A stretch of 39,604 bases of DNA from Verrucomicrobiales bacterium (GTDB lineage Bacteria > Verrucomicrobiota > Verrucomicrobiia > Limisphaerales > JAYPXF01): positions 1 through 39,604 of the forward strand of contig PBAL01000052.1 in assembly GCA_002715965.1 (NCBI GenBank), given 5' to 3'. The notes beneath the pieces are model-generated. The model made no database searches, was not told the origin of the DNA, and saw nothing but the letters and a program-made list of their open reading frames with translations. Position 1 is the stretch's first letter, and each line of letters opens with the position of its first letter. The position numbers and the translations under genes are program-made. This document shows, one piece after another, positions 26,842-35,361 of this stretch.

Positions 26842-27387
26842 TTACTGTTCCTGCACAAGCGTCGTTCGATAAAACTCATTCACCGGAGGACTATTGGTGG
26901 GGAGGTTTCCGAAAAAGATCAACGCTCCACTCGAGTCCTTCAGTTCGAACTGCTTTGGCGCGGTCCAACTCGCACTGGGACCAAGCGTGGCCGATTTATC
27001 CAGCACGAAGCGTTGATCCGTTGCGCCACCGAACAGAAACAACGTCTGCGTCGCATTGGTATCGGTCACGAGATCGAAACTGACCGTTTCCAAGGTCCCC
27101 TCCCACTTGCCGGAACGGTATCGGAGCTGTTCACTGATGCGCCAACGGCGGTAGTTGTAGAAGCCCGATCCGTTGTCTTTGTTGAGGTCTCCCCGGACCT
27201 TGGTCGTCGTGCGCCAGGCGCGGTTGGTATCCCAATACTGAACCCAGCGCCATTCAATCTGGTGAATCAGGAACCCCAGCCGTGCCCGGGGCGGTCAAAA
27301 CCGTCGGTCTCAGGTTCGCCACGATTGTCGCAGGGGCGATGCGACAATCGTGGCGAATACGAGGCGAAGTGTTTTGATTGTTATCAT
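26842..27387 (-). pseudogene. Broken gene for a small exported protein
   Basis: An ATG at 27387 opens MITIKTLRLVFATIVA, a signal-peptide start, but the frame meets TGA at 27310-27312 and again at about 27295. After those stops the same frame stays open to 26842 for about 150 codons with normal protein character: QIEWRWVQYWDTNRAWRTTT, KVRGDLNKDNGSGFYNYRRW, LETVSFDLVTDTNATQTLFL and a final NEFYRTTLVQEQ. A frame switch would partly rescue the gap (GFDRPGHGW lies in another frame). The disruption coincides with a perfect inverted repeat. The GDLNKDNG segment resembles a calcium loop. I do not recognise the family. Either the gene is dead or translation uses an unusual start. Confidence 0.55.
27315..27357. 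repeat. Perfect 18-bp inverted repeat with 7-base loop
   Basis: TTCGCCACGATTGTCGCA (27315-27332) is followed by ggggcga and then its exact reverse complement (27340-27357). The outer arm encodes the signal-peptide residues FATIVA of the broken gene on the minus strand, and the inner arm lies where the reading frame fails. The sequence could have arisen by local inverted duplication of coding DNA, or be a hairpin with a role in expression. Confidence 0.9.
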
Positions 27388-27724
27388 AGTCGGGTTTGTG
27401 GTTTGAGTTTGGTTGTTGGAGTGTTGCTTCATTTTCGGGTGGTCGCTGTGTGACCGATGTTGGTTCCGTAGTATTGCACTCGAGATACCACGGGATGCCA
27501 AAACTCCATTCAGATCAATGTTTACAGGGGTTTCATGCAGATTCGCAGAAACGCAATGCTGGTTGAATGCATAGGAATCGGGAACAGTTCCCCAAACTGG
27601 CATGGGAACCTGACGGGAGATTTTCCCCAAAATTGGATGATTTGCGTCCGACGTCCGACTTGTCTCGACAAATCCGTTGTGAAGAAGATGTTTAAGAGAA
27701 TGAGAGAAGGGCCAAAAGACTGAT
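27388..27724. other. Gene-free interval of 337 bp
   Basis: I see no credible gene here. Frames that cross it have no protein-like composition and no link to the flanking genes. It should contain the promoter of the broken gene and the 3' end region of rimO, both on the minus strand. No terminator hairpin with a T-run was found. A short inverted pair TTGTC/GACAA at 27660-27671 is too small to interpret. Confidence 0.5.
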
Positions 27725-29398
27725 TCAGACCGCTTCGCCAATCAAATCGTAGTCGGTGTGGCCGACGATTTTTACTTTCGCGAATTTTCCTTCGGGAAGT
27801 TTATGGCCGCGAATGTAGACCCGCCCATCGATGTCTGGAGCATCCGCCTCACCACGAGCAACCTGATAACGTCCCTTGAGGTTGGGTGCATCGACGTTCT
27901 CGTCGCGAATGAGACCGTGTTCCCAAGATCGGATGTTTGAACTCGTGAGATCATCTTCACTGGCCTTGCCTTCAACCAAGACCTTGATCTTACGGCCGAC
28001 CATGGATTCGGAGAGTTCGCGCGCAACATCGTGTTGTTCCGCCATGGCCAAGGCCCGGCGTTCCTGTCGAATTTCGTCCGGGAGCTGACGAGTCATCTTT
28101 CCTGCGATTGTCTTCTCTTCCTGAGAGTAGCTGAATACGCCCAGGCGTTCGAAGCGGGTTTCGCGAATGAAATCCAGAAGTGTATCGAAGTGATTGTCCG
28201 TCTCTCCTGGGAAACCAACGATAAAGGTTGTTCGAATGGCAATCCCAGGAATCCCCGCGCGGATCTCGGCAATGAGTTCGCGGATGTAATCACCGCTCGT
28301 TTCGCGGCGCATGCGCTGGAGCATGGTCGGATGAATATGCTGGAGTGGGATGTCGATGTACTTCGCAACCTTGCGGCATTCGCGCATGGTGGTGATGAGA
28401 TCCGGCATCCAGTGGGCGGGATGCGTGTAGAGCATTCGGACCCAGAAATCACCGCGCAGGGAGTTCAATTCACGCAGGAGTGAACTGATGGTGGTAGCAT
28501 CGACAGGGAGAGAGTTGGTTGCGGCCGAGAACCGCTCCGGGGAAGCGATGGCTCGTGAGGGATTCTTCCGCAAATCCAGTCCGTAGTAGGTCGTGTCCTG
28601 AGAAATCAGGTTGATTTCCTTCACGCCGTCTTTGATCAGGCGTTTCGCTTCGGCAACGATATCGTCCTGCTGCCGACTCCGATGGGTGCCGCGCATTCGC
28701 GGGATGATGCAAAAGCTGCAGGGATGATTGCAGCCCTCGGCAATCTTCAGATAGGTCAGATGCTTGGGGGTAAGGCGATAGCGCGGAGTTGCAACGTCCG
28801 GAATGTAATTGGGCCGTTTGTTGACATCGACGAAAGGCTCATCCGGAGTAACAACTCGCTTGGTTTTCCCGAACTCATCCGTTCCTCGAATCGCTTCATC
28901 CTTCTCGTGCTGGCTGGCAGTTTTTCCGGCATCAAGTTCGGCGAGACGTTTGGATACCTTCTTCCTGCTCGCCCGATTCTTCTTTTTCTTCGAAGCGATC
29001 TTTTCAGCCCGGCTTGCCTTGGATTGCTCTACGATTTCCGGAATGTCGCGCACCTGGTCAATACCGATGAACGCGTCCACTTCAGGGAGCAACTTGGGCA
29101 ACTCCTCCTTGAATCGCTGCGGCAAACAACCAGAGACGATTAACCCCTGCCCCTTCTTCCCGTGTTTCCGCAAATCGTCCGTTTCGAGAATCGTGTCGAC
29201 GCTCTCCTCCTGAGCCGAATCAATAAAGGAGCAGGTGTTCACAATCACGACATCGGCATTCTCCGTGTCTTCGGTGATCTCAATGCCTCGCTCCTGCAAA
29301 GACCCAAGCATGATTTCGGCGTCCACCAAATTCTTGGCACAGCCAAGGGAGATCATGCCGACCTTGGTCGATTCTTGGTCTTTGGAGGGGGATTTCAA
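27725..29398 (-). CDS. rimO: Ribosomal protein S12 methylthiotransferase RimO, with basic insertion
   Basis: RimO is a radical-SAM enzyme that adds a methylthio group to an Asp of ribosomal protein S12. The 557-residue protein has the UPF0004 domain with three cluster cysteines in VGMISLGCAKN (Cys20), VIVNTCSFI (Cys56) and IVSGCLPQR (Cys91). The radical-SAM motif is EGCNHPCSFCIIP (Cys223, 227, 230), followed by RGTHRSR. A C-terminal TRAM domain ends in VKIVGHTDYDLIGEAV. VGMISLGCAKNLVD and the S12-type C-terminus separate it from MiaB. It is about 100 residues longer than E. coli RimO. Much of the extra length is a Lys/Arg-rich linker (about 126-185, with SKKKKNRASRKKVSKR) between the first two domains. 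It lies 12 bases downstream of the RodZ-like gene, so both share an operon. Confidence 0.95.
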   Translation of the reverse strand: MKSPSKDQESTKVGMISLGCAKNLVDAEIMLGSLQERGIEITEDTENADVVIVNTCSFIDSAQEESVDTILETDDLRKHGKKGQGLIVSGCLPQRFKEELPKLLPEVDAFIGIDQVRDIPEIVEQSKASRAEKIASKKKKNRASRKKVSKRLAELDAGKTASQHEKDEAIRGTDEFGKTKRVVTPDEPFVDVNKRPNYIPDVATPRYRLTPKHLTYLKIAEGCNHPCSFCIIPRMRGTHRSRQQDDIVAEAKRLIKDGVKEINLISQDTTYYGLDLRKNPSRAIASPERFSAATNSLPVDATTISSLLRELNSLRGDFWVRMLYTHPAHWMPDLITTMRECRKVAKYIDIPLQHIHPTMLQRMRRETSGDYIRELIAEIRAGIPGIAIRTTFIVGFPGETDNHFDTLLDFIRETRFERLGVFSYSQEEKTIAGKMTRQLPDEIRQERRALAMAEQHDVARELSESMVGRKIKVLVEGKASEDDLTSSNIRSWEHGLIRDENVDAPNLKGRYQVARGEADAPDIDGRVYIRGHKLPEGKFAKVKIVGHTDYDLIGEAV

Positions 29399-29410
29399 AA
29401 CGACTGAGCG

Positions 29411-29926
29411 CTAGCGAGGAGGAGAGTTCGTGGCGCCTTCGGGCAAGGGAAGATACTGACCGCCCATTTGAAAGGGTTTCTGGTAGAGGCCATCGCCAAG
29501 GTTTTCCAAGGGATCCTTGCTTTGTTTGTGTCTCCAGAACGAGTAGCCGCTGATGATTGCGAGCGCCAACAATCCGATGACGGCGAAGGGGAGGAGCAAT
29601 TGCAGCTGCAGCTTGCTGATCTGCAGCATCAACCAGTCGACAAAGCCCTTGTTCCGGGGCGAAAGACTGGGCGGTGCGCTGAAGTCCTGAGTTTGGGAAA
29701 GTTCAATGTCAAGTTCGCCCAGCAGCTCACCGGCCTCGATCTGTAACGCGCGGGCAAGGGCTTTCACATGTCCGCGAATATAGACGGGGGCGCTGAAGGG
29801 GGAATAGTCCCCATTCTCCAGGGAACGGATGTGCTCAGTCTTAATCTTCGTGGCATCCGCAACCTGGTGGACGGTCAAATTCCGCGCCTCACGCGCGGAG
29901 CGCAATTGTTCCGCAACGCTCGGCAT
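29411..29926 (-). CDS. RodZ-like helix-turn-helix / single-pass membrane protein
   Basis: The 171-residue protein has an N-terminal helix-turn-helix of the HTH_25 type (residues about 5-72): VAEQLRSAREARNLTVHQVA, TKIKTEHIRSLENGDYSPF, then VYIRGHVKALARAL. That order is typical of RodZ, the cytoskeletal adaptor that links MreB to the cell-wall elongation machinery. One membrane helix follows (about 108-130; LQLLLPFAVIGLLALAIISG). The periplasmic part is only about 40 residues, much shorter than in E. coli RodZ, and lacks the usual beta domain. Assignment as a RodZ relative rests on the HTH-to-helix layout. It is upstream of rimO by 12 bases, and 69 bases downstream of nspC on the same strand. 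Confidence 0.75.
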   Translation of the reverse strand: MPSVAEQLRSAREARNLTVHQVADATKIKTEHIRSLENGDYSPFSAPVYIRGHVKALARALQIEAGELLGELDIELSQTQDFSAPPSLSPRNKGFVDWLMLQISKLQLQLLLPFAVIGLLALAIISGYSFWRHKQSKDPLENLGDGLYQKPFQMGGQYLPLPEGATNSPPR

Positions 29927-29995
29927 TGATCAGATAGCTAACCGGGAATGCACACAAACTCCAAGCCAAAATCAGAACTCTGCACCTCGATTGCT

Positions 29996-31129
29996 TCAGG
30001 AGAGGCGATCGCGATAGTCCTCGTATCCGAATTCACGAACGAGGTGGAAGCGGTTTTCGCGGGGTTTCCAGATTCCGATCGAAGGGAGGCGAACACCATT
30101 GAAGGTGGTGTTCTTCACCATCGTGTAATGAGCCATGTCTTCGAAAACAAGCTTGTCTCCGGGCTGGAGCGGTTCGCCGAAGGAATAGTCCCCGATCACA
30201 TCACCAGCCAGGCAGGTCAATCCACCCAGGCGATAGGTGCAGGATTTGACGGCGGGTTCGTGTGCGCCGGTGATCACAGGGCGATAAGGCATTTCGAGGA
30301 CATCGGGCATGTGCGCCGTCGCGGAAACATCCAGGATCGCAATGGGCAACTTGTTCTGAACGATGTCGAGAACACTGGCCACAAGAACGCCGGTGTTCAA
30401 CGCGATGGCTTCACCCGGTTCCAGGTAAATCTCTTTGCCCCATTTCTCACGGAAGTTTTTGACGGTCCGGCAGAGACAATCGATGTCGTAATCTTCGCGG
30501 GTGATGTGGTGCCCTCCTCCTAGGTTGATCCACTTCATCTGTGGGATGAGATCGCCAAACTTCTCTTCAAAATGCGGCAATGTGCGCTCCAGCACATCGG
30601 CGTTCTGCTCGCACATCGTGTGGAAGTGCAATCCCTCCAACCCGTGCAGATCCTGACTCTTGATCTGATCTGCCAATGCACCAAGACGGGAACACGGCGC
30701 ACAGGGATTGTAGATGTCTGTCTCGACTTCCGAGTATTCGGGATTCACACGAATTCCCATGGAGATATTCCGGCCCGACGCGCGCACTCGATCGCGATAG
30801 TGGTGGAATTGATTCAGGGAATTGAAAACCAAGTGATGAACGATGGGCGTCAGTTCATCGATATCGCGTTCACTGTATGCCGGTGCATAGGCGTGAACCT
30901 CCCCGCCGAACTCGTCCCGGCCCAGCATCGCCTCGGCAACAGAGCTGGCGGTTATCCCCACCAAGTATTTGCTGATGAGCGGGAACGTGCTCCACATCGC
31001 GAATCCCTTGAGCGCGAGGAGGATCTTGCAACCGGTGTCCTCCTGCACCTTTCGCAAGGTGATCAGGTTTTGCGTCAGGACCTCCTCGTCGATGACGTAG
31101 CAGGGTGAAGGGATGCGTGAAAGATCCAT
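29996..31129 (-). CDS. nspC: Carboxynorspermidine decarboxylase
   Basis: NspC removes the carboxyl group from carboxynorspermidine or carboxyspermidine, giving norspermidine or spermidine, with pyridoxal phosphate as cofactor. The 377-residue protein has the fold-III start IPSPCYVIDEEVL, the PLP lysine in ILLALKGFAMWS (Lys41), FNSLNQF, IRVNPEYSEV, GLHFHTMCEQ, the glycine-rich phosphate loop INLGGGHH, YLEPGEAIALNTG, and LGGLTCLAGDVIGDY with the second active-site cysteine. That last motif, and the absence of diaminopimelate-decarboxylase features, fix the assignment. Its ATG lies two bases after the stop of the dehydrogenase gene, so the two consecutive enzymes are made from one transcript. 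Confidence 0.95.
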   Translation of the reverse strand: MDLSRIPSPCYVIDEEVLTQNLITLRKVQEDTGCKILLALKGFAMWSTFPLISKYLVGITASSVAEAMLGRDEFGGEVHAYAPAYSERDIDELTPIVHHLVFNSLNQFHHYRDRVRASGRNISMGIRVNPEYSEVETDIYNPCAPCSRLGALADQIKSQDLHGLEGLHFHTMCEQNADVLERTLPHFEEKFGDLIPQMKWINLGGGHHITREDYDIDCLCRTVKNFREKWGKEIYLEPGEAIALNTGVLVASVLDIVQNKLPIAILDVSATAHMPDVLEMPYRPVITGAHEPAVKSCTYRLGGLTCLAGDVIGDYSFGEPLQPGDKLVFEDMAHYTMVKNTTFNGVRLPSIGIWKPRENRFHLVREFGYEDYRDRLS

Positions 31130-31131
31130 GC

Positions 31132-32307
31132 TCAGAGTTCCTTGACATGCCAGGGCAGCCCGTTTTTGGCCAATGCTTCGAGGAACGGATCCGGATCAAG
31201 CGTCTCCGGACAATGAACGCCGGGTACGTTCCATCCGCCTTCCAGAACTTGCTGCGCGGCCGTCACTGCGGGCACGCCAGTCGTGTAAGAAATGGCCTGT
31301 ACGCCCACTTCATTGTAGGCCTCCTTGTGATCGCAATGGTTGTAAATGATGATCTTCTTCTCTGCGCCGTCCTTCGTGCCTTCGAGGATCGTGGCAATGC
31401 AGGTCTTGCCGGTGTAACGCGGTCCCAGTGATGCCGGTTCAGGAAGCACAGCTTTCAGGAACTGCAAGGGAACGACCTGTTGCCCGTTGTAATCGATTGG
31501 TTCCGTGCTGGTCAGGCCGACGTTGCGCAGGACGTTCAGATGACGGAGGTAGGCCTCACCGAAGGTCATCCAAAACTTTACGCTCTTCACTCCGGGAAAG
31601 TTCTCAGCGATCGAAATCACCTCTTCGTGGAACATCAGATAACCGGTGCGCATGCCGAGCCCTGGAAACTCAAAATCCTTTTTCACCGTCAGCGCTTCTG
31701 CTGACTTCATCTCGCCGGATTCGTAGTAAAGGGCATCGGCGAGTATCTCGCGGATGTTTGTTTCCGGATCGAAGTTGGTTGCGAAAGGCAGCCCGTGATC
31801 ACCGTCGTTGCAATCTATGATGTCGATATGATCGATCTGGTCGAAGTGGTGCTTTTGTGCGTATGCACAGAAGACATTCACCACTCCCGGATCGAATCCG
31901 ATGCTCAGCACGCCAGTCGCACTGCCCTCCGCCATTCGATCGGAGAAGGCCAGTTGAGGTGCGTAGTCGGTGGCGAAGATTTCCGGTTCGTCATACATCG
32001 ACGTGTCGACGTAGTGGACTCCGCACCGTGCACAGGCTTCCTGGATGGGCAGGTTTTGATAAGGCTGGGCAACGTTGATCACGATCGCAGGCTTTTGACG
32101 ATCGAGGAGTGCGACCACATTCTCCGCGTCATTGGCGTCTACCGACGCAGTGACAATTTCTCGTTCAATTCCCTCTGCAATCGCGTCGCATTTCGAGACC
32201 GTCCTGCTGGCGAGGCAAATGCTGGAAAAGATCTCGGGTTGCTGCGCGCATTTGTGCGCCACCACCTGCCCAACGCCCCCGGCGCCAATGATCAAAACCT
32301 TACTCAT
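31132..32307 (-). CDS. Carboxynorspermidine dehydrogenase (saccharopine-dehydrogenase family)
   Basis: The enzyme joins aspartate semialdehyde to putrescine or diaminopropane by NADPH-dependent reduction, giving carboxyspermidine or carboxynorspermidine. The 391-residue protein begins with a Rossmann motif, VLIIGAGGVGQVVAHKCAQ (Gly8-Gly13), then ICLASRT, the KPAIVINVAQPYQNLPIQEA segment, GVHYVDTSMYDEPE and GFDPGVVNVFCAYA. Those match the saccharopine-dehydrogenase-like branch that sits beside nspC. The adjacent nspC decides the assignment over lysine biosynthesis. It is the first gene of the unit and has a possible promoter just upstream (32321-32350). The pair gives polyamine synthesis without S-adenosylmethionine decarboxylase. 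Confidence 0.9.
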   Translation of the reverse strand: MSKVLIIGAGGVGQVVAHKCAQQPEIFSSICLASRTVSKCDAIAEGIEREIVTASVDANDAENVVALLDRQKPAIVINVAQPYQNLPIQEACARCGVHYVDTSMYDEPEIFATDYAPQLAFSDRMAEGSATGVLSIGFDPGVVNVFCAYAQKHHFDQIDHIDIIDCNDGDHGLPFATNFDPETNIREILADALYYESGEMKSAEALTVKKDFEFPGLGMRTGYLMFHEEVISIAENFPGVKSVKFWMTFGEAYLRHLNVLRNVGLTSTEPIDYNGQQVVPLQFLKAVLPEPASLGPRYTGKTCIATILEGTKDGAEKKIIIYNHCDHKEAYNEVGVQAISYTTGVPAVTAAQQVLEGGWNVPGVHCPETLDPDPFLEALAKNGLPWHVKEL

Positions 32308-32320
32308 CTAAGAGGCGCGT

Positions 32321-32350
32321 CTTTTAGCGGTCGGCGCAATCGTGCGGCAA
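32321..32350 (-). promoter_or_regulatory. Possible sigma-70-type promoter of the polyamine operon
   Basis: On the minus strand TTGCCG (32350-32345) is followed by 18 bases and TAAAAG (32326-32321), 14 bases before the ATG at 32307. The match is moderate and the resulting leader would be very short, so this is a weak call based on position and spacing. Confidence 0.3.
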
Positions 32351-32443
32351 GGAATTTGTGACGGAGAATTGTTAACGCGAGCAACCCCGTCGCCCATCCA
32401 ACGCTGGACGGATCGGCAGCCAGATGCGTTTTGACGGCGGGGA

Positions 32444-33442
32444 TTACTTGAAGCGCGTGTAATGCTGCTTCTTCAAGCGCTCGATTCCCTTCTTCGAAGC
32501 TTCGTTAAGCGGATTGCCTTTAAGGTAGATGCGAACGAATGGAGCAAAGCGTTGTTTCCCTTTGTAGTCTGCCTCAAGCATCTTGAAGAGCGGCCCGAGG
32601 GTTGCGATCTGGTTGTTCTCCAGCATGAGGAAACTGAGGTTCTCCAGGCCGTTCAAAGGCGTGAGATCCTTGATCTTGTTTCCGGAGGCGGAGAACGAAC
32701 TCAGCCAGCGGATCTGATTCACGCCTTTCAACGTGGCCAGACCGGTGTTGTTTGCATACAGGGAATAGAGACGCGGGAGTTTCTGGATCGGAGACAGGTC
32801 TTTGACCCCGTTGTCGTTCAAGTAAAGCACCGCGAGATTGGTCAAGGTGTTCAGAGCTTTGATGTCGGAAACGTTGTTCTGGTTGAGGTCGATGTACTGA
32901 AGCGCTCGATTGTCGCTCAATGGAGCAACGCTCTTTACCTTATTGTGATGGAGGATGAGTTGCTGCAGACGGGGCAATCCCTTGATGGGAGCGAGATCAA
33001 CGATCTCATTCTCTGCAAGATCCAGTGACGCGAGGGCCTTGCAATGTTCCAAGCCCGCCAAGCTCTTGATTCCGAGCTTGTTTCCGCGAACCACCGCGAC
33101 CTGGGCGACATCTGCTGCTGTCAGCGGTTCATCGGTGTTACGCTTGGCAAAAACCTGGGCGCGGACAGCCTTCTCCAAACCCTTGTCCGGGAAGATGGAT
33201 TTGGGCTTCGGCTTGGCCGCTGCTTTTTTTGGTTCGGCTTTCTTGGCGGGAGCTTTTCTCGGCGCGGCCTTCTTTGCTGCGGGCTTGGTGGCGGCCTTTT
33301 TGGCGGGAGTCTTTCCCTTCGTTTTGGCCGTTGGCTTTTTCGCAGCGGCCTTGGGTGCCGGTTTCTTCTTCTTGTCGTCGGCAGCGCTCAGGTTGAACGC
33401 GAGCGCGATCACCAGTGAAAGAATCAAACTTTGTCGTCTCAT
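32444..33442 (-). CDS. Exported leucine-rich repeat protein with histone-H1-like Lys/Ala/Pro tail
   Basis: The 332-residue protein starts with the signal peptide MRRQSLILSLVIALAFNLSA. Residues about 23-81 are almost only Lys, Ala, Pro and Thr (PAKKAATKPAAKKAAPRKAP), like the tails of histone H1 or bacterial H1-like proteins. After PDKGLEKAVRAQVF come about nine internalin-type leucine-rich repeats (about 95-310) with the pattern L-x-x-L-x-L-x-x-N-x-I-x-D-L-x-P-L. There is no membrane helix or anchor after them. The basic tail outside the cytoplasm may bind acidic polymers (nucleic acid, teichoic-like or sulfated sugars), but this is inference. The repeats resemble those of the kinase at 36291-39287. 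A promoter-like sequence sits directly before the start. Confidence 0.85.
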   Translation of the reverse strand: MRRQSLILSLVIALAFNLSAADDKKKKPAPKAAAKKPTAKTKGKTPAKKAATKPAAKKAAPRKAPAKKAEPKKAAAKPKPKSIFPDKGLEKAVRAQVFAKRNTDEPLTAADVAQVAVVRGNKLGIKSLAGLEHCKALASLDLAENEIVDLAPIKGLPRLQQLILHHNKVKSVAPLSDNRALQYIDLNQNNVSDIKALNTLTNLAVLYLNDNGVKDLSPIQKLPRLYSLYANNTGLATLKGVNQIRWLSSFSASGNKIKDLTPLNGLENLSFLMLENNQIATLGPLFKMLEADYKGKQRFAPFVRIYLKGNPLNEASKKGIERLKKQHYTRFK

Positions 33443-33452
33443 GGAATGGCCT

Positions 33453-33482
33453 TATTTAGGGGATACGGACCGCTTACGTCAA
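33453..33482 (-). promoter_or_regulatory. Sigma-70-type promoter just before the LRR-protein start
   Basis: On the minus strand TTGACG (33482-33477) and TAAATA (33458-33453) are 18 bases apart. The ATG of the LRR gene is at 33442, so transcription would start only a few bases before it and the mRNA would be nearly leaderless. No Shine-Dalgarno sequence is present, which agrees. Not proven. Confidence 0.42.
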
Positions 33483-33530
33483 AAACCTATTCATGCCGGG
33501 TAATCCCCCGGCTCTGCCGCAGCTGACAAA

Positions 33531-35087
33531 TCAATGGCGGAAGTGGCGCGTGCCGGTAAACACCATCGCCACGTCACGCTGATCCGCAGCCTCAATAACC
33601 TGCTCATCTCGAACAGAGCCACCGGGTTGAATGGCCGCCGTGGCACCGGCTTCGGCGGCCGCGATCAATCCGTCCGGGAACGGGAAGAACGCATCGCTGC
33701 AAACCACGCTCCCTTCGAGTGAGAGCCCGGCCTCCCCCGCTTTCCAAACAGCGATGCGGCTGGAGTCCACCCGGCTCATTTGCCCCGCGCCGATGCCGAG
33801 AGTCCGGCCTTCGCTCACGTAGACGATCGCATTGCTCTTGAGGTGCTTGACGATCTTCCAACCGAAGAGCATCGCATTTCGCTCGGAATCGGTCGGAGCG
33901 CGTTTCGTGGCCTGCTTCAGATCGCCTGAACTGGTTGCCTTCACATCGCGTTGTTGCCACAAGTAGGATTCGGCACCCACCGACCGGAGATCCCAAGGCG
34001 CAGCGGTCAACGGATTCTTCAGCAGTTTGATCAATCGCAGATTCTTCTTCGCCTGAAGAATCTCCAAGGCGTCCGGTGAGAAATCCGGGGCGACAATCAC
34101 TTCGCTGAAGATCTCTGCGATGCGTCCGGCGCATTCGGCATCGAGAGGTTCGTTCACTGCGATGATTCCACCGAATGGTGCCTGTTTGTCCGTTTCAAAT
34201 GCCTTGTCCCAGGCGCCTGCAAGATTGCTGTCCTGCCCCACCCCGCATGGATTGGTGTGTTTCAGGATGGCAAGCGTCGGCGGCTCGCCTCTGAACTCGG
34301 AGATGAGGTTTGCAGCTGCGGTGAGGTCGAGGATGTTGTTGTAGGAAAGGGCCTTGCCGTGAAGCTGTTGGTAGAATTCCCCGAACGGCCCGTATAGTGC
34401 AGCAGCCTGATGAGGGTTCTCCCCGTAGCGAAGCGCTTGTGCCTGGGGGGATCGGATGAAGATGTCAGGAGGTGCTGCTGCGTCATCATTCGCGACTTCA
34501 AACTCGCGCTCAAGGTGCGCAGCGATCGCGGCATCATATCTTGCCGTCCGCGCGTAAACCTTGGCTGCCAGACGTCGACGCGTCGCCAGATCGGTATTGC
34601 CACTGGATTTGATCTGATTGGCAACCGTCTCGTAATCCGCGCAATCCACGACCACGGTCACCGAGTCGTGATTCTTGGCAGCGCTCCTGAGCATTGAGGG
34701 ACCACCGATATCGATATTCTCGATTGCGTCTTCAAGCGTCACGTCACGTTTCGCAACGGTTTCTTCAAAGGGATAAAGATTCACCACCACCAGATCGATC
34801 GGGGGGATTCTATGTTCCGCAACGGCCGCTTCGTGTTCGGCGTTTCCGCGAATGTGCAGCAGGCCACCGTGCACTTTCGGATGCAGTGTCTTCACGCGCC
34901 CGTCGAGCATCTCCGGAAATCCCGTGTGTTCGCTGATGTCCTTCACATCAAGTCCGGCTTCTCGAAGCACGCGTGCCGTCCCTCCAGTCGAAAGGAGTTC
35001 CACGCCGGCCGCGCTCAGCGTTGTCGCGAGGGCGACGAGGCCGGTTTTGTCGGAGACTGAGAGAAGTGCACGTTCGATCTTTGACAT
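33531..35087 (-). CDS. purH: Bifunctional AICAR transformylase / IMP cyclohydrolase
   Basis: PurH carries out the last two steps of purine synthesis: it formylates AICAR with 10-formyl-tetrahydrofolate and closes the ring to IMP. The 518-residue length is normal. The N-terminal cyclohydrolase (1 to about 150) has [45 protein letters not shown] (59-77) and [10 protein letters not shown]. The transformylase domain has [13 protein letters not shown] (217-229), LSYNNILDL and [12 protein letters not shown] with catalytic Lys276-His277. The C-terminus keeps [26 protein letters not shown] and [11 protein letters not shown]. It is on the minus strand, downstream of no close gene, and appears monocistronic. 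Confidence 0.97.
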   Translation of the reverse strand: MSKIERALLSVSDKTGLVALATTLSAAGVELLSTGGTARVLREAGLDVKDISEHTGFPEMLDGRVKTLHPKVHGGLLHIRGNAEHEAAVAEHRIPPIDLVVVNLYPFEETVAKRDVTLEDAIENIDIGGPSMLRSAAKNHDSVTVVVDCADYETVANQIKSSGNTDLATRRRLAAKVYARTARYDAAIAAHLEREFEVANDDAAAPPDIFIRSPQAQALRYGENPHQAAALYGPFGEFYQQLHGKALSYNNILDLTAAANLISEFRGEPPTLAILKHTNPCGVGQDSNLAGAWDKAFETDKQAPFGGIIAVNEPLDAECAGRIAEIFSEVIVAPDFSPDALEILQAKKNLRLIKLLKNPLTAAPWDLRSVGAESYLWQQRDVKATSSGDLKQATKRAPTDSERNAMLFGWKIVKHLKSNAIVYVSEGRTLGIGAGQMSRVDSSRIAVWKAGEAGLSLEGSVVCSDAFFPFPDGLIAAAEAGATAAIQPGGSVRDEQVIEAADQRDVAMVFTGTRHFRH

Positions 35088-35361
35088 GGCAGCTGGTAAG
35101 GAACCGGAATTGTCGCTTCAACGTCAATTGGCACTTACTCACACGTCTGATTCACCGGCTCTAGACGGCCGGCATTTGCGCGTCCGGGAGAAAGAGATGT
35201 TTATGCTGGATTTTTAAGAAACACCCCGTTACCGTTTCGCCCCGGTTGGGAGATTACCTTGGAAAGTGCAGAAAAAAGGTGCTCTTGACGGGATTTCTAT
35301 GCAGACTGTGGGTTCTGCCACATCGAATACTAGCATAGACGGTTACATTTGAGATTTACAC

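Noticed and set aside
27310..27741. 143-codon minus-strand frame over the gap and the start of the broken gene
   Set aside because: Most of it is in the gap and overlaps the rimO 3' end; only its last residues, from the ATG at 27387, look like a real signal peptide.
35285..35313. TTGACG upstream of the FHA-cyclase gene as a -35 element
   Set aside because: No -10-like hexamer lies 16-18 bases downstream.
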